43,660 nucleotides of DNA from Stenotrophomonas sp. YIM B06876. GTDB lineage: Bacteria; Pseudomonadota; Gammaproteobacteria; Xanthomonadales; Xanthomonadaceae. Made by a program: the position numbers and the translations under genes. The stretch covers positions 1 through 43,660 of the forward strand of contig NZ_JAUJUJ010000004.1 of assembly GCF_030711595.1 (NCBI RefSeq), written 5' to 3'. Below the pieces are notes generated by a model. That model saw nothing but the letters and a program-made list of their open reading frames with translations, did no database searches and was not told the DNA's origin. This document shows, in pieces, positions 9,041 through 17,643 of this stretch (position 1 is the first letter of the stretch; every line of letters begins with the position of its first letter).

Positions 9041-9241
9041 ATGGCTTTCCGGCAATTTCCCGCAACCGGCGCCGACGGCGAGAGCTACATCATCATCGAA
9101 TTCAAGGACGACGGGCAGCCATCCGGGCACAGCGACGAGCCCCCGTCACCGCGCTACGAGCTGGCTGACGGACGCCACCTGCACCGCCGCGGTCACCAGT
9201 TCACTACCGTCGGCGGAGAGTTGACATTGTCGATCGCGTAA
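9041..9241 (+). CDS. Small hypothetical protein, 66 residues
   Basis: No family is recognised. The ATG at 9041 follows a strong ggagg at 9030-9034, which argues for a real gene. The protein is soluble and polar: an N-terminal MAFRQFPATGADGESY, a short beta-like IIIEFKDDG stretch, then a charged middle and a basic His/Arg segment (RHLHRRGHQF). There is no signal peptide, membrane segment or cysteine pair. It lies 94 bases after the ABC transporter on the same strand and could share its transcript. The long DnaA-box gap begins right after it. Confidence 0.6.
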   Translation: MAFRQFPATGADGESYIIIEFKDDGQPSGHSDEPPSPRYELADGRHLHRRGHQFTTVGGELTLSIA

Positions 9242-9344
9242 CGCGACGCCGCTCGCCTTCTGCCGACTTTGCCGATCCAGCCGGACACTGGCCAATATTT
9301 CAACAACCGTATTGACACGCTTGCGGCACAAGGGCGGCTGACGG

Positions 9345-9390
9345 TTATCCACATGTTTGTGCGCATTCCATCCACACCGCCTGTGGATTA
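9345..9390. promoter_or_regulatory. Cluster of DnaA-box-like sites
   Basis: One perfect DnaA box TTATCCACA lies at 9345-9353. A weaker ccatccaca (7 of 9) is at 9368-9376. On the other strand TAATCCACA (8 of 9) is read from 9390 to 9382. That gives three related 9-mers within 46 bases. No dnaA, dnaN or gyrB is nearby, so this is not the usual oriC setting. Confidence 0.55.
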
Positions 9391-9478
9391 GTGTGGCGTT
9401 GCAACAGTCAATCGCGCAGCACCCGCCCCCGACCGGTGGCGATCGATTCCGATGGCGCGGCGATGAGCGCATCGGCCT

Positions 9479-9530
9479 CGCAGTGCGGACCCGAACCGGG
9501 GCGGAATTGCACTTTGCCGGCCGCACTGCG
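9479..9530. repeat. 10-bp perfect inverted repeat with 32-base spacer
   Basis: cgcagtgcgg (9479-9488) is the exact reverse complement of ccgcactgcg (9521-9530). It lies about 90 bases from the DnaA-box cluster in the same gap. Function unknown; no T run follows, so it is not a typical terminator. Confidence 0.5.
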
Positions 9531-9754
9531 CGGGGATGGACGGAGCCCGGGCTCAGGGGGTGAGGTTCGAACACCACGCAACAAACCGGCGCGGTTAACC
9601 GGCAGATGCGCGTTTCATCCACGCGGCGGGATGAGCTCGCCCGGCAGATAGCCCACCGCTGGAAACTGCAATGGCCCTGCGTCAATGCGGACACGTCCAT
9701 CGCGTCGTGGTTGAGCGCAGGAACTGCCGACGCTACGGATCAGCGGCGCCGGGC

Positions 9755-10663
9755 TCACCCCAGCCGCTGGGCACGGAAACGATGCGGTGCCGACAACGCC
9801 GCCGGAGTCGCAGCCAGCACATCCAGCTCTTCGTGACCGGCCGCCAACGTGGCTTCCAGCGCGGCATGCACCCCGGAGATCGCGCGGCCCACGGCTTCTT
9901 CGAAGGCCTCGCCACGCAACAGGAAACCCACCAGCAGCGCCATCAGCACATCCCCGGTGCCGGCCACGTCCACCGGCAGGTGCGGCGAGGTCCAGCGCCA
10001 GACCTGTTCACGGCTGATGGCCAGGGTGACCAGTTCGCCCGGATCCCCGGACACCGAGTGCGCGATCACCCACTCCGGCCCTCGTGCCAGCAGCACGCGC
10101 GACGCGGCGATGGCATCGTCCTCGGCCAGGCTCGGCATGCCGGTCAGCCGGCCCAGTTCGAATGCGTTGGGCGTCACCAGCCAGGCGTGCGGCAGCAGCC
10201 GTTCGGAGAAAATATTCTCCAGCCCCGGCTCGACATAAGGGCCGGTATGGGTGTCGCCGATCACCGGGTCCAGGCAATAGCGCAGGTCCGGCGATTGCGG
10301 CAGCACCTCATCCAGCCAGTCGGCGAATGCCGCGCCATTGGCAACGCTGCCGAAATAGCCGGAAACCACTGCGCCGGCGCGCTGCGGCAGGCCGCGCTCG
10401 CTGGCGCCCTGCAACAACTCGGCCAACCAGTCCGCCGGCAGCACCCGGCCCCGTGTGGTGTCGTAGAACGGCGCATTGCTCAGCAGCGTGGTGGGGACTT
10501 CGGCCACGCGCAGCCCCAGCGCCCGCAACGGCGGCACCGCCGCACTGTTGCCGGCATGGCCGTAGACCAGCTGGGATTGAACCGAAATCACGTCCACCGG
10601 CGACGGCCCATCAGGACGTTGCCGGCGGCCGTGCACAAGATGGCTTTGGTCGGGATTGTTCAT
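9755..10663 (-). CDS. pdxY: Pyridoxal kinase
   Basis: Ribokinase-fold kinase of 302 residues that phosphorylates pyridoxal in the vitamin B6 salvage pathway in the cytoplasm. The N-terminal VISVQSQLVYGHAGNSAAV is the substrate-binding region of pyridoxal kinases. The middle CLDPVIGD and LVTPNAFELGRLTG motifs are typical, and the C-terminal GTGD in VDVAGTGDVLMALLVG carries the catalytic Asp and anion hole. The first 20 residues form a short polar extension before the conserved fold. The gene is monocistronic by appearance: it reads away from the dnaJ terminator, which lies behind its start, and ends in the long gap. Confidence 0.92.
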   Translation of the reverse strand: MNNPDQSHLVHGRRQRPDGPSPVDVISVQSQLVYGHAGNSAAVPPLRALGLRVAEVPTTLLSNAPFYDTTRGRVLPADWLAELLQGASERGLPQRAGAVVSGYFGSVANGAAFADWLDEVLPQSPDLRYCLDPVIGDTHTGPYVEPGLENIFSERLLPHAWLVTPNAFELGRLTGMPSLAEDDAIAASRVLLARGPEWVIAHSVSGDPGELVTLAISREQVWRWTSPHLPVDVAGTGDVLMALLVGFLLRGEAFEEAVGRAISGVHAALEATLAAGHEELDVLAATPAALSAPHRFRAQRLG

Positions 10664-10747
10664 TGCCGCATTTTACTGCGGGCGGAAGTCCCAGGAGCCC
10701 CGGGCTGGCGGCTGCGCGGCCGCCCACCGCTCGGGCTTGAGACGGAC

Positions 10748-10775
10748 AAAAAAAGCCGCAGCGAGCTGCGGCTTT
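10748..10775 (-). terminator. Rho-independent terminator after dnaJ
   Basis: Read on the reverse strand, aaagccgcag and ctgcggcttt (10775-10766 with 10761-10752) form a 10-bp stem with a 4-base loop, followed by a run of T (10754-10748). It lies 24 bases past the dnaJ stop and closes the grpE-dnaK-dnaJ set. Confidence 0.93.
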
Positions 10776-10798
10776 CCGGTACGGATCAAACTGCGCGA

Positions 10799-11926
10799 TC
10801 AGGACGAGGTCATACGGTCCCAGAAGCCTTTGACACCATCGATGAAGGTGGCCGACTTCGGGGAGTGCTTGCGCGCTTCATCACCGGTGAACGTGGTCTC
10901 GAACTGCTCGAGCAGCTTGCGCTGTTCTGCGGTCAGGTTGACCGGGGTTTCGACCACCACGCGGCAGTACAGGTCACCTTCGCTGCGGCTGCGCACCGAC
11001 TTGACGCCCTTGCCGCGCAGACGGAACAGCTTGCCGGTCTGGGTTTCGGCCGGGATGCGGATTTCCGCATAGCCGCCGAGCGTGGCCACCCGAACGGTGT
11101 CGCCCAGTGCCGCCTGCGAGATGCGGATCGGCACATCGCAATGCAGGTCGTCGCCATCGCGCTGGAAGATCGCGTGATCGCGCACCCGCACTTCCACATA
11201 CAGATCACCCGGTGGCGTGCCGGCCGGGCCGGCCTCGCCTTCGCCGGACAAGCGGATGCGGTCGCCGGTATCCACGCCCGCCGGCACCTTGACCGAGAGC
11301 ACCTTGTCTTCTTCGACCCGGCCGCTGCCCTGGCAGGTCTTGCAGGGTTTGGCGATGATCTGGCCACGCCCGCCACAGTTGTGACACGCCTGCTGCATGG
11401 CGAAGATGCCGCGCTGGATGCGCACCTGCCCGCGACCATGGCAGACGTTGCAGGTCTCGACCTTGCCGTCTTCCGAGCCGCTGCCATCACAGTCATTGCA
11501 TTCGGCCAGCGTCGGAATCTCGATGCGGCGCTCGACACCGGCCACCGCCTCTTCCAGATCCAGCTCCATCACGTAGCCGATATCGGCCCCGCGACGGGCC
11601 TGACGCGGACCGCCCTGGCCGCCCCCGAAAATATTGCCGAAGATGTCGCCGAAGATATCGCCCATGTCCGCGCCGCCGGGACCGCCGCCGCCCATGCCGT
11701 GCTCGAACGCGGCGTGGCCATGGGCGTCATACATGCGCCGCTTGTTGCCATCGGCCAGGATTTCGTAGGCCTCCTTGCACTCCTTGAACGCCGCTTCCGA
11801 AGCGTTGTCGCCGGGATTGCGGTCCGGATGGTGCTTCATCGCACAACGGCGATAGGCCTTCTTCAGTTCTTCATCAGTTGCCGTGCGGGACACGCCCAGC
11901 ACTTCGTAGTAATCGCGCTTGCTCAT
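10799..11926 (-). CDS. dnaJ: Chaperone DnaJ (Hsp40)
   Basis: Co-chaperone of 375 residues that delivers unfolded proteins to DnaK and stimulates its ATPase. The J domain has the HPD motif ([11 protein letters not shown], near residue 33). It is followed by a Gly/Phe-rich segment and four zinc-binding CxxCxGxG repeats ([32 protein letters not shown]), then the C-terminal substrate-binding domains. The ATG at 11926 ([12 protein letters not shown]) was chosen because the conserved J domain starts there; the open frame runs 28 codons further upstream without homology. It lies 172 bases after dnaK on the same strand and shares the chaperone operon. Confidence 0.97.
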   Translation of the reverse strand: MSKRDYYEVLGVSRTATDEELKKAYRRCAMKHHPDRNPGDNASEAAFKECKEAYEILADGNKRRMYDAHGHAAFEHGMGGGGPGGADMGDIFGDIFGNIFGGGQGGPRQARRGADIGYVMELDLEEAVAGVERRIEIPTLAECNDCDGSGSEDGKVETCNVCHGRGQVRIQRGIFAMQQACHNCGGRGQIIAKPCKTCQGSGRVEEDKVLSVKVPAGVDTGDRIRLSGEGEAGPAGTPPGDLYVEVRVRDHAIFQRDGDDLHCDVPIRISQAALGDTVRVATLGGYAEIRIPAETQTGKLFRLRGKGVKSVRSRSEGDLYCRVVVETPVNLTAEQRKLLEQFETTFTGDEARKHSPKSATFIDGVKGFWDRMTSS

Positions 11927-12098
11927 TGGGAAAATCGGGATCCAGGAGTCGGGATTCGTCAAAACGGAGGAACGGAACCGCTTCCGCCCCTCCGCTGGCC
12001 GCCCCGACACCGGCTTATCCGGTTGTCAGGACCAATTGCTGCAGGAAGGAACCGGGGCACCGGCAGCACGCCGCCGCCCCGTGTTTCCTGTACCCGGA

Positions 12099-14021
12099 TC
12101 AGGACTTCTTGTCGTCCTTGACCTCGGTGAACTCGGCATCGACGACGTCGTCGCCGGCCGGGCCTTCGTTGCCGGCAGCACCGGCAGCCGGCCCCTGCTC
12201 ACCCGCCGCGGCGGCGGCATACAGCGACTGACCGGCTTCTTCCAGGGTCTTGGCACGCGCTTCGATCTGCGCCTTGTCGTCGCTCTTCATCGCCGTTTCC
12301 AGATCCGCCAGGGCCGCCTCGACCTTGCCGATCACGTCGCCGCCGACCTTGCTGCCGTGTTCGGTGATCGCGCTGCGGGTGGCGTGGATCAGGCCGTCGG
12401 CCTGGTTGCGCGCCTGCACCAGCTCGTGGAACTTCTTGTCTTCCTCACGGTTGGCTTCGGCATCGGCCACCATGCGCGCGATCTCGTCCTCGGACAGACC
12501 CGAACCGGCCTTGATCTCGACCTTCTGCTCCTTGTTGGTCTTCTTGTCCTTGGCCGACACGTGCAAGATGCCGTTGGCGTCGATGTCGAAGGACACCTCC
12601 ACCTGCGGCAGGCCACGCGGCGCCGGCTCGATGCCGGACAGGTCGAACTTGGCCAGCGACTTGTTGTAGCGGGCCTGCTCGCGCTCACCCTGCAGCACGT
12701 GCACGGTGACTGCCGACTGGTTGTCCTCGGCGGTGGAGAACACCTGCGAGGCCTTGGTCGGGATGGTGGTGTTCTTCTCGATGATCTTGGTGAACACGCC
12801 GCCCATGGTTTCGATACCCAGCGACAGCGGGGTCACGTCCAGCAGCAGCACGTCCTTGACGTCGCCACCGAGCACGCCACCCTGGATCGCCGCACCGAGG
12901 GCCACGGCCTCATCGGGGTTGACGTCCTTGCGCGGCTCCTTGCCGAAGAACTCGCTCACCGCCTGCTGCACCTTCGGCATGCGGGTCTGGCCACCGACCA
13001 GGATCACTTCATTGATGTCGCTCGAACGCAGCCCGGCGTCGTTCAGGGCGACACGGCACGGCTCGATCGACTTCTTGATCAGCTCTTCCACCAGCGCTTC
13101 GAGCTTGGCGCGGGTCAGCTTGATGTTCAGGTGCTTGGGACCGGAGGCATCGGCGGTGACATACGGCAGATTCACTTCGGTCTGCTGCGCGGTCGACAGC
13201 TCGATCTTGGCACGCTCGGCGGCGTCCTTCAGGCGCTGCAGGGCCAGCGGATCCTTGCGCAGGTCGATGCCCTGGTCCTTGTTGAACTCGTCCACCAGGT
13301 ATTCGATGACGCGGTTGTCGAAGTCTTCGCCGCCCAGGAACGTGTCACCGTTGGTGGCCAGCACTTCGAACTGCTTCTCGCCATCGACGTTGGCGATCTC
13401 GATGATCGACACGTCGAAGGTGCCGCCGCCCAGGTCGTAGACCACGATCTTGCGGTCCCTGTTGTCGCCCTTGTCCAGGCCATAGGCCAGCGCCGCGGCG
13501 GTCGGCTCGTTGATGATGCGCTTGACGTCCAGACCGGCGATGCGGCCGGCGTCCTTGGTCGCCTGGCGCTGGGAGTCATTGAAGTAGGCCGGCACGGTGA
13601 TGACCGCTTCGGTGACCTTCTCGCCCAGGAAATCCTCGGCGGTCTTCTTCATCTTCTCCAGCACCCGCGCGGAGATTTCCTGGGCGGCCATGCGCTTGCC
13701 GTCGCTGGTCTGCACCCAGGCATCGCCGTTGTCATGGGCCAGGATGCTGTAGGGAACGTGGGAAATGTCCTTCTGCACCTCACCGTCGGTGAACTTGCGG
13801 CCGATCAGGCGCTTCACCGCGTAGAAGGTGTTCTTCGGGTTGGTGACAGCCTGGCGCTTGGCCGAGGCGCCCACCAGCACTTCGCCGTCCTTGGTGTAGG
13901 CGACGATGGAAGGCGTGGTGCGGTCGCCTTCCGAGTTTTCGATGACGCGGGCCTTGCCGCCGTCCATGATCGCCACGCACGAGTTGGTGGTGCCGAGGTC
14001 GATACCAATGATCTTGCCCAT
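12099..14021 (-). CDS. dnaK: Chaperone DnaK (Hsp70)
   Basis: ATP-dependent chaperone of 640 residues. The N-terminal phosphate loop [13 protein letters not shown] is intact. The second phosphate motif [12 protein letters not shown] lies near residue 200, followed by the linker and substrate-binding domain, and a C-terminal tail ending in a charged [14 protein letters not shown] sequence. Length is typical. A good ribosome-binding site (aggagcg) precedes the ATG. The 146-base gap to grpE holds a sigma-32-like promoter (14078-14105), so dnaK can be transcribed both from the grpE promoter and from its own. Confidence 0.98.
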   Translation of the reverse strand: MGKIIGIDLGTTNSCVAIMDGGKARVIENSEGDRTTPSIVAYTKDGEVLVGASAKRQAVTNPKNTFYAVKRLIGRKFTDGEVQKDISHVPYSILAHDNGDAWVQTSDGKRMAAQEISARVLEKMKKTAEDFLGEKVTEAVITVPAYFNDSQRQATKDAGRIAGLDVKRIINEPTAAALAYGLDKGDNRDRKIVVYDLGGGTFDVSIIEIANVDGEKQFEVLATNGDTFLGGEDFDNRVIEYLVDEFNKDQGIDLRKDPLALQRLKDAAERAKIELSTAQQTEVNLPYVTADASGPKHLNIKLTRAKLEALVEELIKKSIEPCRVALNDAGLRSSDINEVILVGGQTRMPKVQQAVSEFFGKEPRKDVNPDEAVALGAAIQGGVLGGDVKDVLLLDVTPLSLGIETMGGVFTKIIEKNTTIPTKASQVFSTAEDNQSAVTVHVLQGEREQARYNKSLAKFDLSGIEPAPRGLPQVEVSFDIDANGILHVSAKDKKTNKEQKVEIKAGSGLSEDEIARMVADAEANREEDKKFHELVQARNQADGLIHATRSAITEHGSKVGGDVIGKVEAALADLETAMKSDDKAQIEARAKTLEEAGQSLYAAAAAGEQGPAAGAAGNEGPAGDDVVDAEFTEVKDDKKS

Positions 14022-14077
14022 GAGGGACGCTCCTGAAGATGTGTCTGGTGCCCGGCCACTGCCGGGTTACGGTTGGG

Positions 14078-14105
14078 ATGTGGGGATGGCCGGATCACAT
14101 TCAAG
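14078..14105 (-). promoter_or_regulatory. Sigma-32-like heat-shock promoter of dnaK
   Basis: On the reverse strand CTTGAAT (14105-14099), a 13-base spacer and CCCCACAT (14085-14078) resemble the RpoH consensus CTTGAAA-N11-16-CCCCATNT. The inferred transcript start lies about 50 bases before the dnaK ATG. Confidence 0.65.
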
Positions 14106-14135
14106 CCATTCCCGAAACTGGATTACCGCCAGCGA

Positions 14136-14150
14136 CCCGCATTAAGCGGG
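14136..14150 (-). repeat. Short hairpin between grpE and dnaK
   Basis: cccgc/gcggg with a 5-base loop, 17 bases past the grpE stop and upstream of the dnaK promoter. No T run follows; it may be an RNA-processing or weak attenuation site. Confidence 0.35.
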
Positions 14151-14167
14151 CAGCCGGCAAACCTGGA

Positions 14168-14689
14168 TCAGTCGACGCGCGCCACCACCACCAGCGCCGG
14201 ACGCAGCAGGCGTTCGTTGAGCAGGTAGCCCTTCTGGAACACGGTCACGACCGCACCCGGGGCCACGCCAGCCGGTGCGTCGACCTGGCTGATGGCCTGG
14301 TGGTGTTCCGGATTGAAGGTTTCGCCGGAAGGATCCAGCAGGGTCAGGCCGTTGTCGCCGGCCACCTTCAGCAACTGCTTGTAGGTCAGCTCCAGCCCTT
14401 CGCGCAGCGGGCTGGGCTCGGCACCGGCGGCGTTGAGCCCGGCATCCAGGCTGTCGAACACCGGCAGCAGCTCGCCCAGCAGCTTCTCGTTGGCGAACTT
14501 GCGCGCCTGTTCGATATCGCGGGCCACGCGCTTGCGCTGGTTGTCCAGATCAGCGCGCTCACGCAGCGATTCGGCCTTCAGGGCTGCCAGTTCACTTTGC
14601 AGGGCATCGATCTGCTGCTGCGCCGGATCGAGTTCGGGCGCGGCCGGGTCGGGGGTTTCTGGGTTGAAGTCGGGGTTTTCTTGGTTCAT
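14168..14689 (-). CDS. grpE: Nucleotide exchange factor GrpE
   Basis: Protein of 173 residues that releases ADP from DnaK. An acidic, disordered N-terminus ([18 protein letters not shown]) is followed by a long coiled coil (about 30-75) and the C-terminal beta domain with the conserved HQAISQVD and [24 protein letters not shown] pattern. The ATG at 14689 was chosen over the in-frame ATG at 14695 because the ggga motif is better spaced from it, and it matches my memory of Xanthomonas GrpE starting MNQ. It is the first gene of the chaperone set here. The hrcA repressor gene, expected upstream in many relatives, is not present; recN follows directly on the opposite strand. Confidence 0.95.
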   Translation of the reverse strand: MNQENPDFNPETPDPAAPELDPAQQQIDALQSELAALKAESLRERADLDNQRKRVARDIEQARKFANEKLLGELLPVFDSLDAGLNAAGAEPSPLREGLELTYKQLLKVAGDNGLTLLDPSGETFNPEHHQAISQVDAPAGVAPGAVVTVFQKGYLLNERLLRPALVVVARVD

Positions 14690-14986
14690 TTCCATTTCCC
14701 GGGCGGGAGTTCTGCCGCCTACTGCGACCTCGTATGTGGGCATGTGGCGCAGTTTCAAGGCGCCGGCGGTGTCTTCGGCCACCGCCGGCCCGCGGCGGTC
14801 TGGTCCGGCCGGGCAAGCCCCTTCCCGAACCGGTAGCGGCCACCTCGTCGACGCCAGGGCCCTCGCCAGGCTTCCGACTCATCTGGTGAGATCGGCAACG
14901 GTTACCGTCGCTGGCCCCTTCCCCGCCCGCTCTTTGACCATCCCTGCGCGCATGCTAGCTTTGCGCGGCCTCCGGACCTGCCGACC
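14690..14986. other. Divergent grpE-recN intergenic region
   Basis: A 297-base gap with promoters for grpE (reverse) and recN (forward). It contains the sigma-32-like promoter at 14734-14759. No CIRCE element (TTAGCACTC-N9-GAGTGCTAA) and no hrcA coding sequence or remnant was recognised. No E. coli-type SOS box (CTGT-N8-ACAG) was seen before recN either. Confidence 0.6.
14734..14759 (-). promoter_or_regulatory. Sigma-32-like heat-shock promoter of grpE
   Basis: On the reverse strand CTTGAAA (14759-14753) is followed after 11 bases by GCCCACAT (14741-14734), close to the RpoH consensus and to the dnaK promoter nearby. The start of transcription would fall about 35-40 bases before the grpE ATG at 14689. 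Confidence 0.65.
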
Positions 14987-16651
14987 ATGCTCAGACATCT
15001 CTCTATCAAGGATTTTGCCGTCGTCCGCGCCACCGAGCTGGAATTCGGCGCGGGCATGACCGTGGTATCCGGTGAAACCGGGGCCGGCAAATCGCTGATG
15101 GTGGACGCCCTGGGCTTTCTGTCCGGCCTGCGCGCCGACAGCGGCGTGGTCCGCCATGGCGCCAGCCGCGCCGAGCTGTCCGCCGAATTCACCTTGGCCG
15201 ATGACGCCGCCGCCCGCCGCTGGCTGCGTGACAACGAGCTGGATGACGATGAGCAATGCCAGCTGCGCCGGGTGATCCGCGCCGATGGCGGCTCGCGCGC
15301 CTTCATCAACGGGCGGCCGGTGACGGTGTCGCAGTTGACCGAGCTGGCCGCGTTCCTGGTGGAGATCCACGGCCAGCATGAGCAGCAGGCGCTGCTGGCA
15401 CGCCCCAGCCAGCTGGCGCTGCTCGATGCCTATGCACGCAACGAGGCCGAACGGGCGCAGGTGCGCACGGCGGCCGCGCAATGGCAGGCGCTGATCGACG
15501 AGCGCGACGCGCTGTCACTGCAAGGTGACGTCTCCGATCGCATCGCCTTCCTCGAACACCAGCTGTCCGAGCTCAAGCGCGAGGACCTGGAACCGGCCTC
15601 GGTTGCCGCCCTGGGCGCCAGCCATCGCCGCCAGGCCCACTCGGCCGCCTTGATCGAGGCCTGCCAGACCGCCAGCAGCCTGCTCAATGGCGATGAAGGC
15701 CCGGCGGTAGTGCATGCGCTGCAGCAGGTCCGCCATGAACTGTCGCGGGTCAGCCAGCATGACGCGCGACTGGGCGAGGTGGATGGAATGCTCGACAGCG
15801 CCGCGATCCAGCTGCATGAAGCGCTGGCGCTGCTGGACCGCATCCACGACGACCTCGATGCCGATCCGGAACAGTTCGAACAGATCGAACGCCGGCTCGG
15901 GCGCCTGCACGACCTGGCCCGCAAGCACCGGGTGCCGATGGAAGCGCTGGCCGCCCACCGCGATCAGATGGAAGCCGATGCCGAACAGCTGCGCGGCGCC
16001 GACGAACGCCTGCAGAAATTGGCCGGTGAAATCGACAAGGCCAGTACCCGCTGGCGGGAAGCGGCCGCGCGCCTGACCGCCAGCCGCGCCGCTGCCGCCG
16101 CCACGCTTTCCGCCACCACCACCGGGCTGATCGGCGAGCTGGGCATGGGCGGCGGCCAGTTCCATATCGAGCTTGAGCCCCACAACCAGCTGCGCCCCGA
16201 TCCCAATGGCGCTGAGCGGGTCGAATTCCTGGTCGCCGCCAACGCCGGCCAGCCGGCGCGCGCGCTGCGCAAGGTCGCCTCCGGCGGCGAACTGTCACGC
16301 ATCTCGCTGGCGATCGAAGTCGCCGCCTTGGGCATGGATGCGGTGCCGACCATGGTGTTCGACGAAGTGGATTCGGGCATCGGCGGCGCGGTAGCCGATA
16401 TCGTCGGGGCCAAGCTGCGCGCACTGGGCGAAAAGCGCCAGGTGCTGTGCGTGACCCATCTGCCGCAAGTGGCCGCCAAGGGCCACGCCCACTACCGGGT
16501 CAGCAAGGCGCCGGTGGACGGCATGACCCAGAGCGCGGTGGAACTGCTCGACATGGCCCAGCGCCAGGAAGAGCTGGCGCGCATGCTCGGCGGCGTGGAA
16601 GTGACCAGGGAAGCGCGCGCCGCCGCGCGCAAGCTGCTGCAGGAAAGCTGA
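14987..16651 (+). CDS. recN: DNA repair protein RecN
   Basis: SMC-like ATPase of 554 residues that acts in double-strand-break repair. The N-terminal Walker A GETGAGKS is at residues 29-36 inside the family motif MLRHLSIKDFAVV...MTVVSGETGAGKS. A long helical coiled-coil middle follows. The C-terminal half has the ABC-type signature SGGELSRISLAIE and Walker B VFDEVDSGIGG. Length matches the family. In many bacteria recN is SOS-induced, but no known LexA site was recognised before it. It reads away from grpE and is closed by its own terminator. Confidence 0.96.
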   Translation: MLRHLSIKDFAVVRATELEFGAGMTVVSGETGAGKSLMVDALGFLSGLRADSGVVRHGASRAELSAEFTLADDAAARRWLRDNELDDDEQCQLRRVIRADGGSRAFINGRPVTVSQLTELAAFLVEIHGQHEQQALLARPSQLALLDAYARNEAERAQVRTAAAQWQALIDERDALSLQGDVSDRIAFLEHQLSELKREDLEPASVAALGASHRRQAHSAALIEACQTASSLLNGDEGPAVVHALQQVRHELSRVSQHDARLGEVDGMLDSAAIQLHEALALLDRIHDDLDADPEQFEQIERRLGRLHDLARKHRVPMEALAAHRDQMEADAEQLRGADERLQKLAGEIDKASTRWREAAARLTASRAAAAATLSATTTGLIGELGMGGGQFHIELEPHNQLRPDPNGAERVEFLVAANAGQPARALRKVASGGELSRISLAIEVAALGMDAVPTMVFDEVDSGIGGAVADIVGAKLRALGEKRQVLCVTHLPQVAAKGHAHYRVSKAPVDGMTQSAVELLDMAQRQEELARMLGGVEVTREARAAARKLLQES

Positions 16652-16656
16652 CCTGC

Positions 16657-16694
16657 AAAAGCCGGTGCACATCGGCACCGGCTTCGGGATTTCA
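16657..16694 (+). terminator. Terminator after recN
   Basis: aagccggtgc (16659-16668) pairs perfectly with gcaccggctt (16675-16684) around a 6-base loop; the tail cgggatttca is only moderately T-rich. It also lies before the convergent fur stop and may serve both genes. Confidence 0.7.
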
Positions 16695-16725
16695 TCGGGC
16701 TGGCGGCATCCGCCAGCAGCCGGGC

Positions 16726-17148
16726 TCAGCGGCGTTTCTTGCGCACGTAGAGCACCAATGAATGCTCTTCCAGATCATAGCCGTGCTGCTCGGCGATCTG
16801 CCGCTGCAGCTCTTCGATTTCGTGGCTTTCGAATTCGATGATCTTGCCGGTATCCACATCGACCATGTGGTCGTGATGGCCCCCGCGGTCCAGCTCATAG
16901 ACCGCCTGCCCGCCTTCGAAATTGTGCTTGAGCACCAGCCCGGCGGCTTCAAACTGCGTAAGTACGCGATAGACCGTTGCCAGTCCGATTTCATCACCAC
17001 AATCAAGCAGCTGCCGATAGATGTCTTCGGCAGTCATGTGGTGGTGCGCGGTGCGCTGCTCCAGTAGAGCGAGGATGCGCATCCGTGGATGCGTCACCTT
17101 GAGACCGACTTTACGCAGGTCGTGGGATTCCTTTGCCATCATATTCAT
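16726..17148 (-). CDS. fur: Ferric uptake regulator Fur
   Basis: Iron-responsive repressor of about 140 residues. The N-terminal winged helix (LRKVGLKVTHPRMRILALLEQ...LATVYRVLTQFEAAGLV) is followed by the metal-binding and dimerisation domain with GGHHDHMVDVDTGKIIEF. The structural-zinc CxxC found at this point in E. coli Fur (CLDCGK) is replaced by VDVDTGK; I recall the same in Xanthomonas Fur. The start is uncertain: in-frame ATGs at 17148, 17142 and 17139 have no clear ribosome-binding site. The conserved part begins at KESHDLRK. fur and bamE are divergent with an 89-base gap. Confidence 0.94.
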   Translation of the reverse strand: MNMMAKESHDLRKVGLKVTHPRMRILALLEQRTAHHHMTAEDIYRQLLDCGDEIGLATVYRVLTQFEAAGLVLKHNFEGGQAVYELDRGGHHDHMVDVDTGKIIEFESHEIEELQRQIAEQHGYDLEEHSLVLYVRKKRR

Positions 17149-17237
17149 CGGCGGTTTAACGCCAGTTGCCTCCGTTCGGATCGCGGTGGGTGTCCGGGAG
17201 TGTATCATCGGGCGGATTTCCTAAATCCCCATTCCCG

Positions 17238-17633
17238 ATGCGCAATCTCCTGTTGGTCGCCGTTGTAGCCTTGTCCACCACCGGCTGCGGCATCATCTAC
17301 AAGCAGCCCATCTATCAGGGCAACCTGATCCGCGAGCAGGCCGTCGGGCAGCTCCAGGTCGGCCAGAGCAAGCAGCAGGTCAACGCCCTGCTCGGCACGC
17401 CCTCGATCGCAGATCCGTTCCACGCCCAGCGCTGGGACTACACCGCCAGCGAGCGTACCGACCGCGTCGGCAAGACCGTGGTGAAAAATTTCACCGTGTT
17501 CTTCGACAACGACCAGGTCACCCGCTGGGAAGGGGATTATTTCCCGAACCAGGATGCCGAGCTCGCCAAGAAGAGCGTGCGCCAGTTCGGCCGCAACCTG
17601 GCCAAGGACAAGAAGAAGCGCGGCGGCCGCTGA
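17238..17633 (+). CDS. bamE: Outer-membrane assembly lipoprotein BamE (SmpA/OmlA)
   Basis: Lipoprotein of 131 residues of the BAM complex, which inserts beta-barrel proteins into the outer membrane. A signal peptide (MRNLLLVAVVALSTTGC) ends in a lipobox-like STTGC with Cys17 as the probable lipidated residue; Thr at -3 is unusual. The mature part shows the BamE pattern IYKQPIYQGNLI, then GQSKQQVNALLGTPSI and a VTRWEGDYFP stretch near the end. The ATG at 17238 is set by the signal peptide. In Xanthomonas the fur-adjacent gene of this family is called omlA. Its terminator seems to lie inside the convergent ratB/rnfH gene. Confidence 0.93.
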   Translation: MRNLLLVAVVALSTTGCGIIYKQPIYQGNLIREQAVGQLQVGQSKQQVNALLGTPSIADPFHAQRWDYTASERTDRVGKTVVKNFTVFFDNDQVTRWEGDYFPNQDAELAKKSVRQFGRNLAKDKKKRGGR

Positions 17634-17643
17634 GGCCCGCAGG

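Larger units (their letters stand above)
9242..9754. other. Gene-free convergent gap between the 66-residue gene and pdxY
   Basis: This is the longest region without a gene. Both flanking genes read into it, so promoters are not expected. Open frames here show no family resemblance. It holds an AT-richer patch (about 9292-9317), a cluster of DnaA-box-like sequences at 9345-9390 and a 10-bp inverted repeat at 9479-9530. From 9531 to 9754 nothing further was recognised. Confidence 0.55.

Noticed and set aside
7162..9042. 626-codon open frame on the reverse strand
   Set aside because: It mirrors the ABC exporter gene, which has all ABC motifs; no family resemblance in the reverse product.
9345..9390. 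Reading the DnaA-box cluster as oriC
   Set aside because: None of the usual origin neighbours (dnaA, dnaN, recF, gyrB, rpmH, parAB) is in the window, and only three boxes with limited AT-rich DNA are present.
9563..9575. tRNA-like ggttcgaac sequence
   Set aside because: The T-loop-like core is a palindrome, but neither strand has a pairing T stem, acceptor stem or anticodon arm around it.
9146..9700. 184-codon reverse-strand frame in the DnaA-box gap
   Set aside because: Cys/Arg/Pro-rich with no domain-like pattern, overlaps the 66-residue gene and has no ribosome-binding site that I could see.
9671..12121. 816-codon open frame on the forward strand
   Set aside because: It runs antisense to pdxY and dnaJ, both certain from motifs; its product is low-complexity His/Arg/Gln/Gly-rich, as expected from an antisense frame of GC-rich coding DNA.
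11919..14036. 705-codon open frame on the forward strand
   Set aside because: It is antisense to dnaK, which is unambiguous; the long open frame is a by-product of the codon bias.
14940..14990. SOS box before recN
   Set aside because: No CTGT-N8-ACAG, TTAG-N6-TACTA or GTACAAATGTAC-like palindrome was found in the recN leader.
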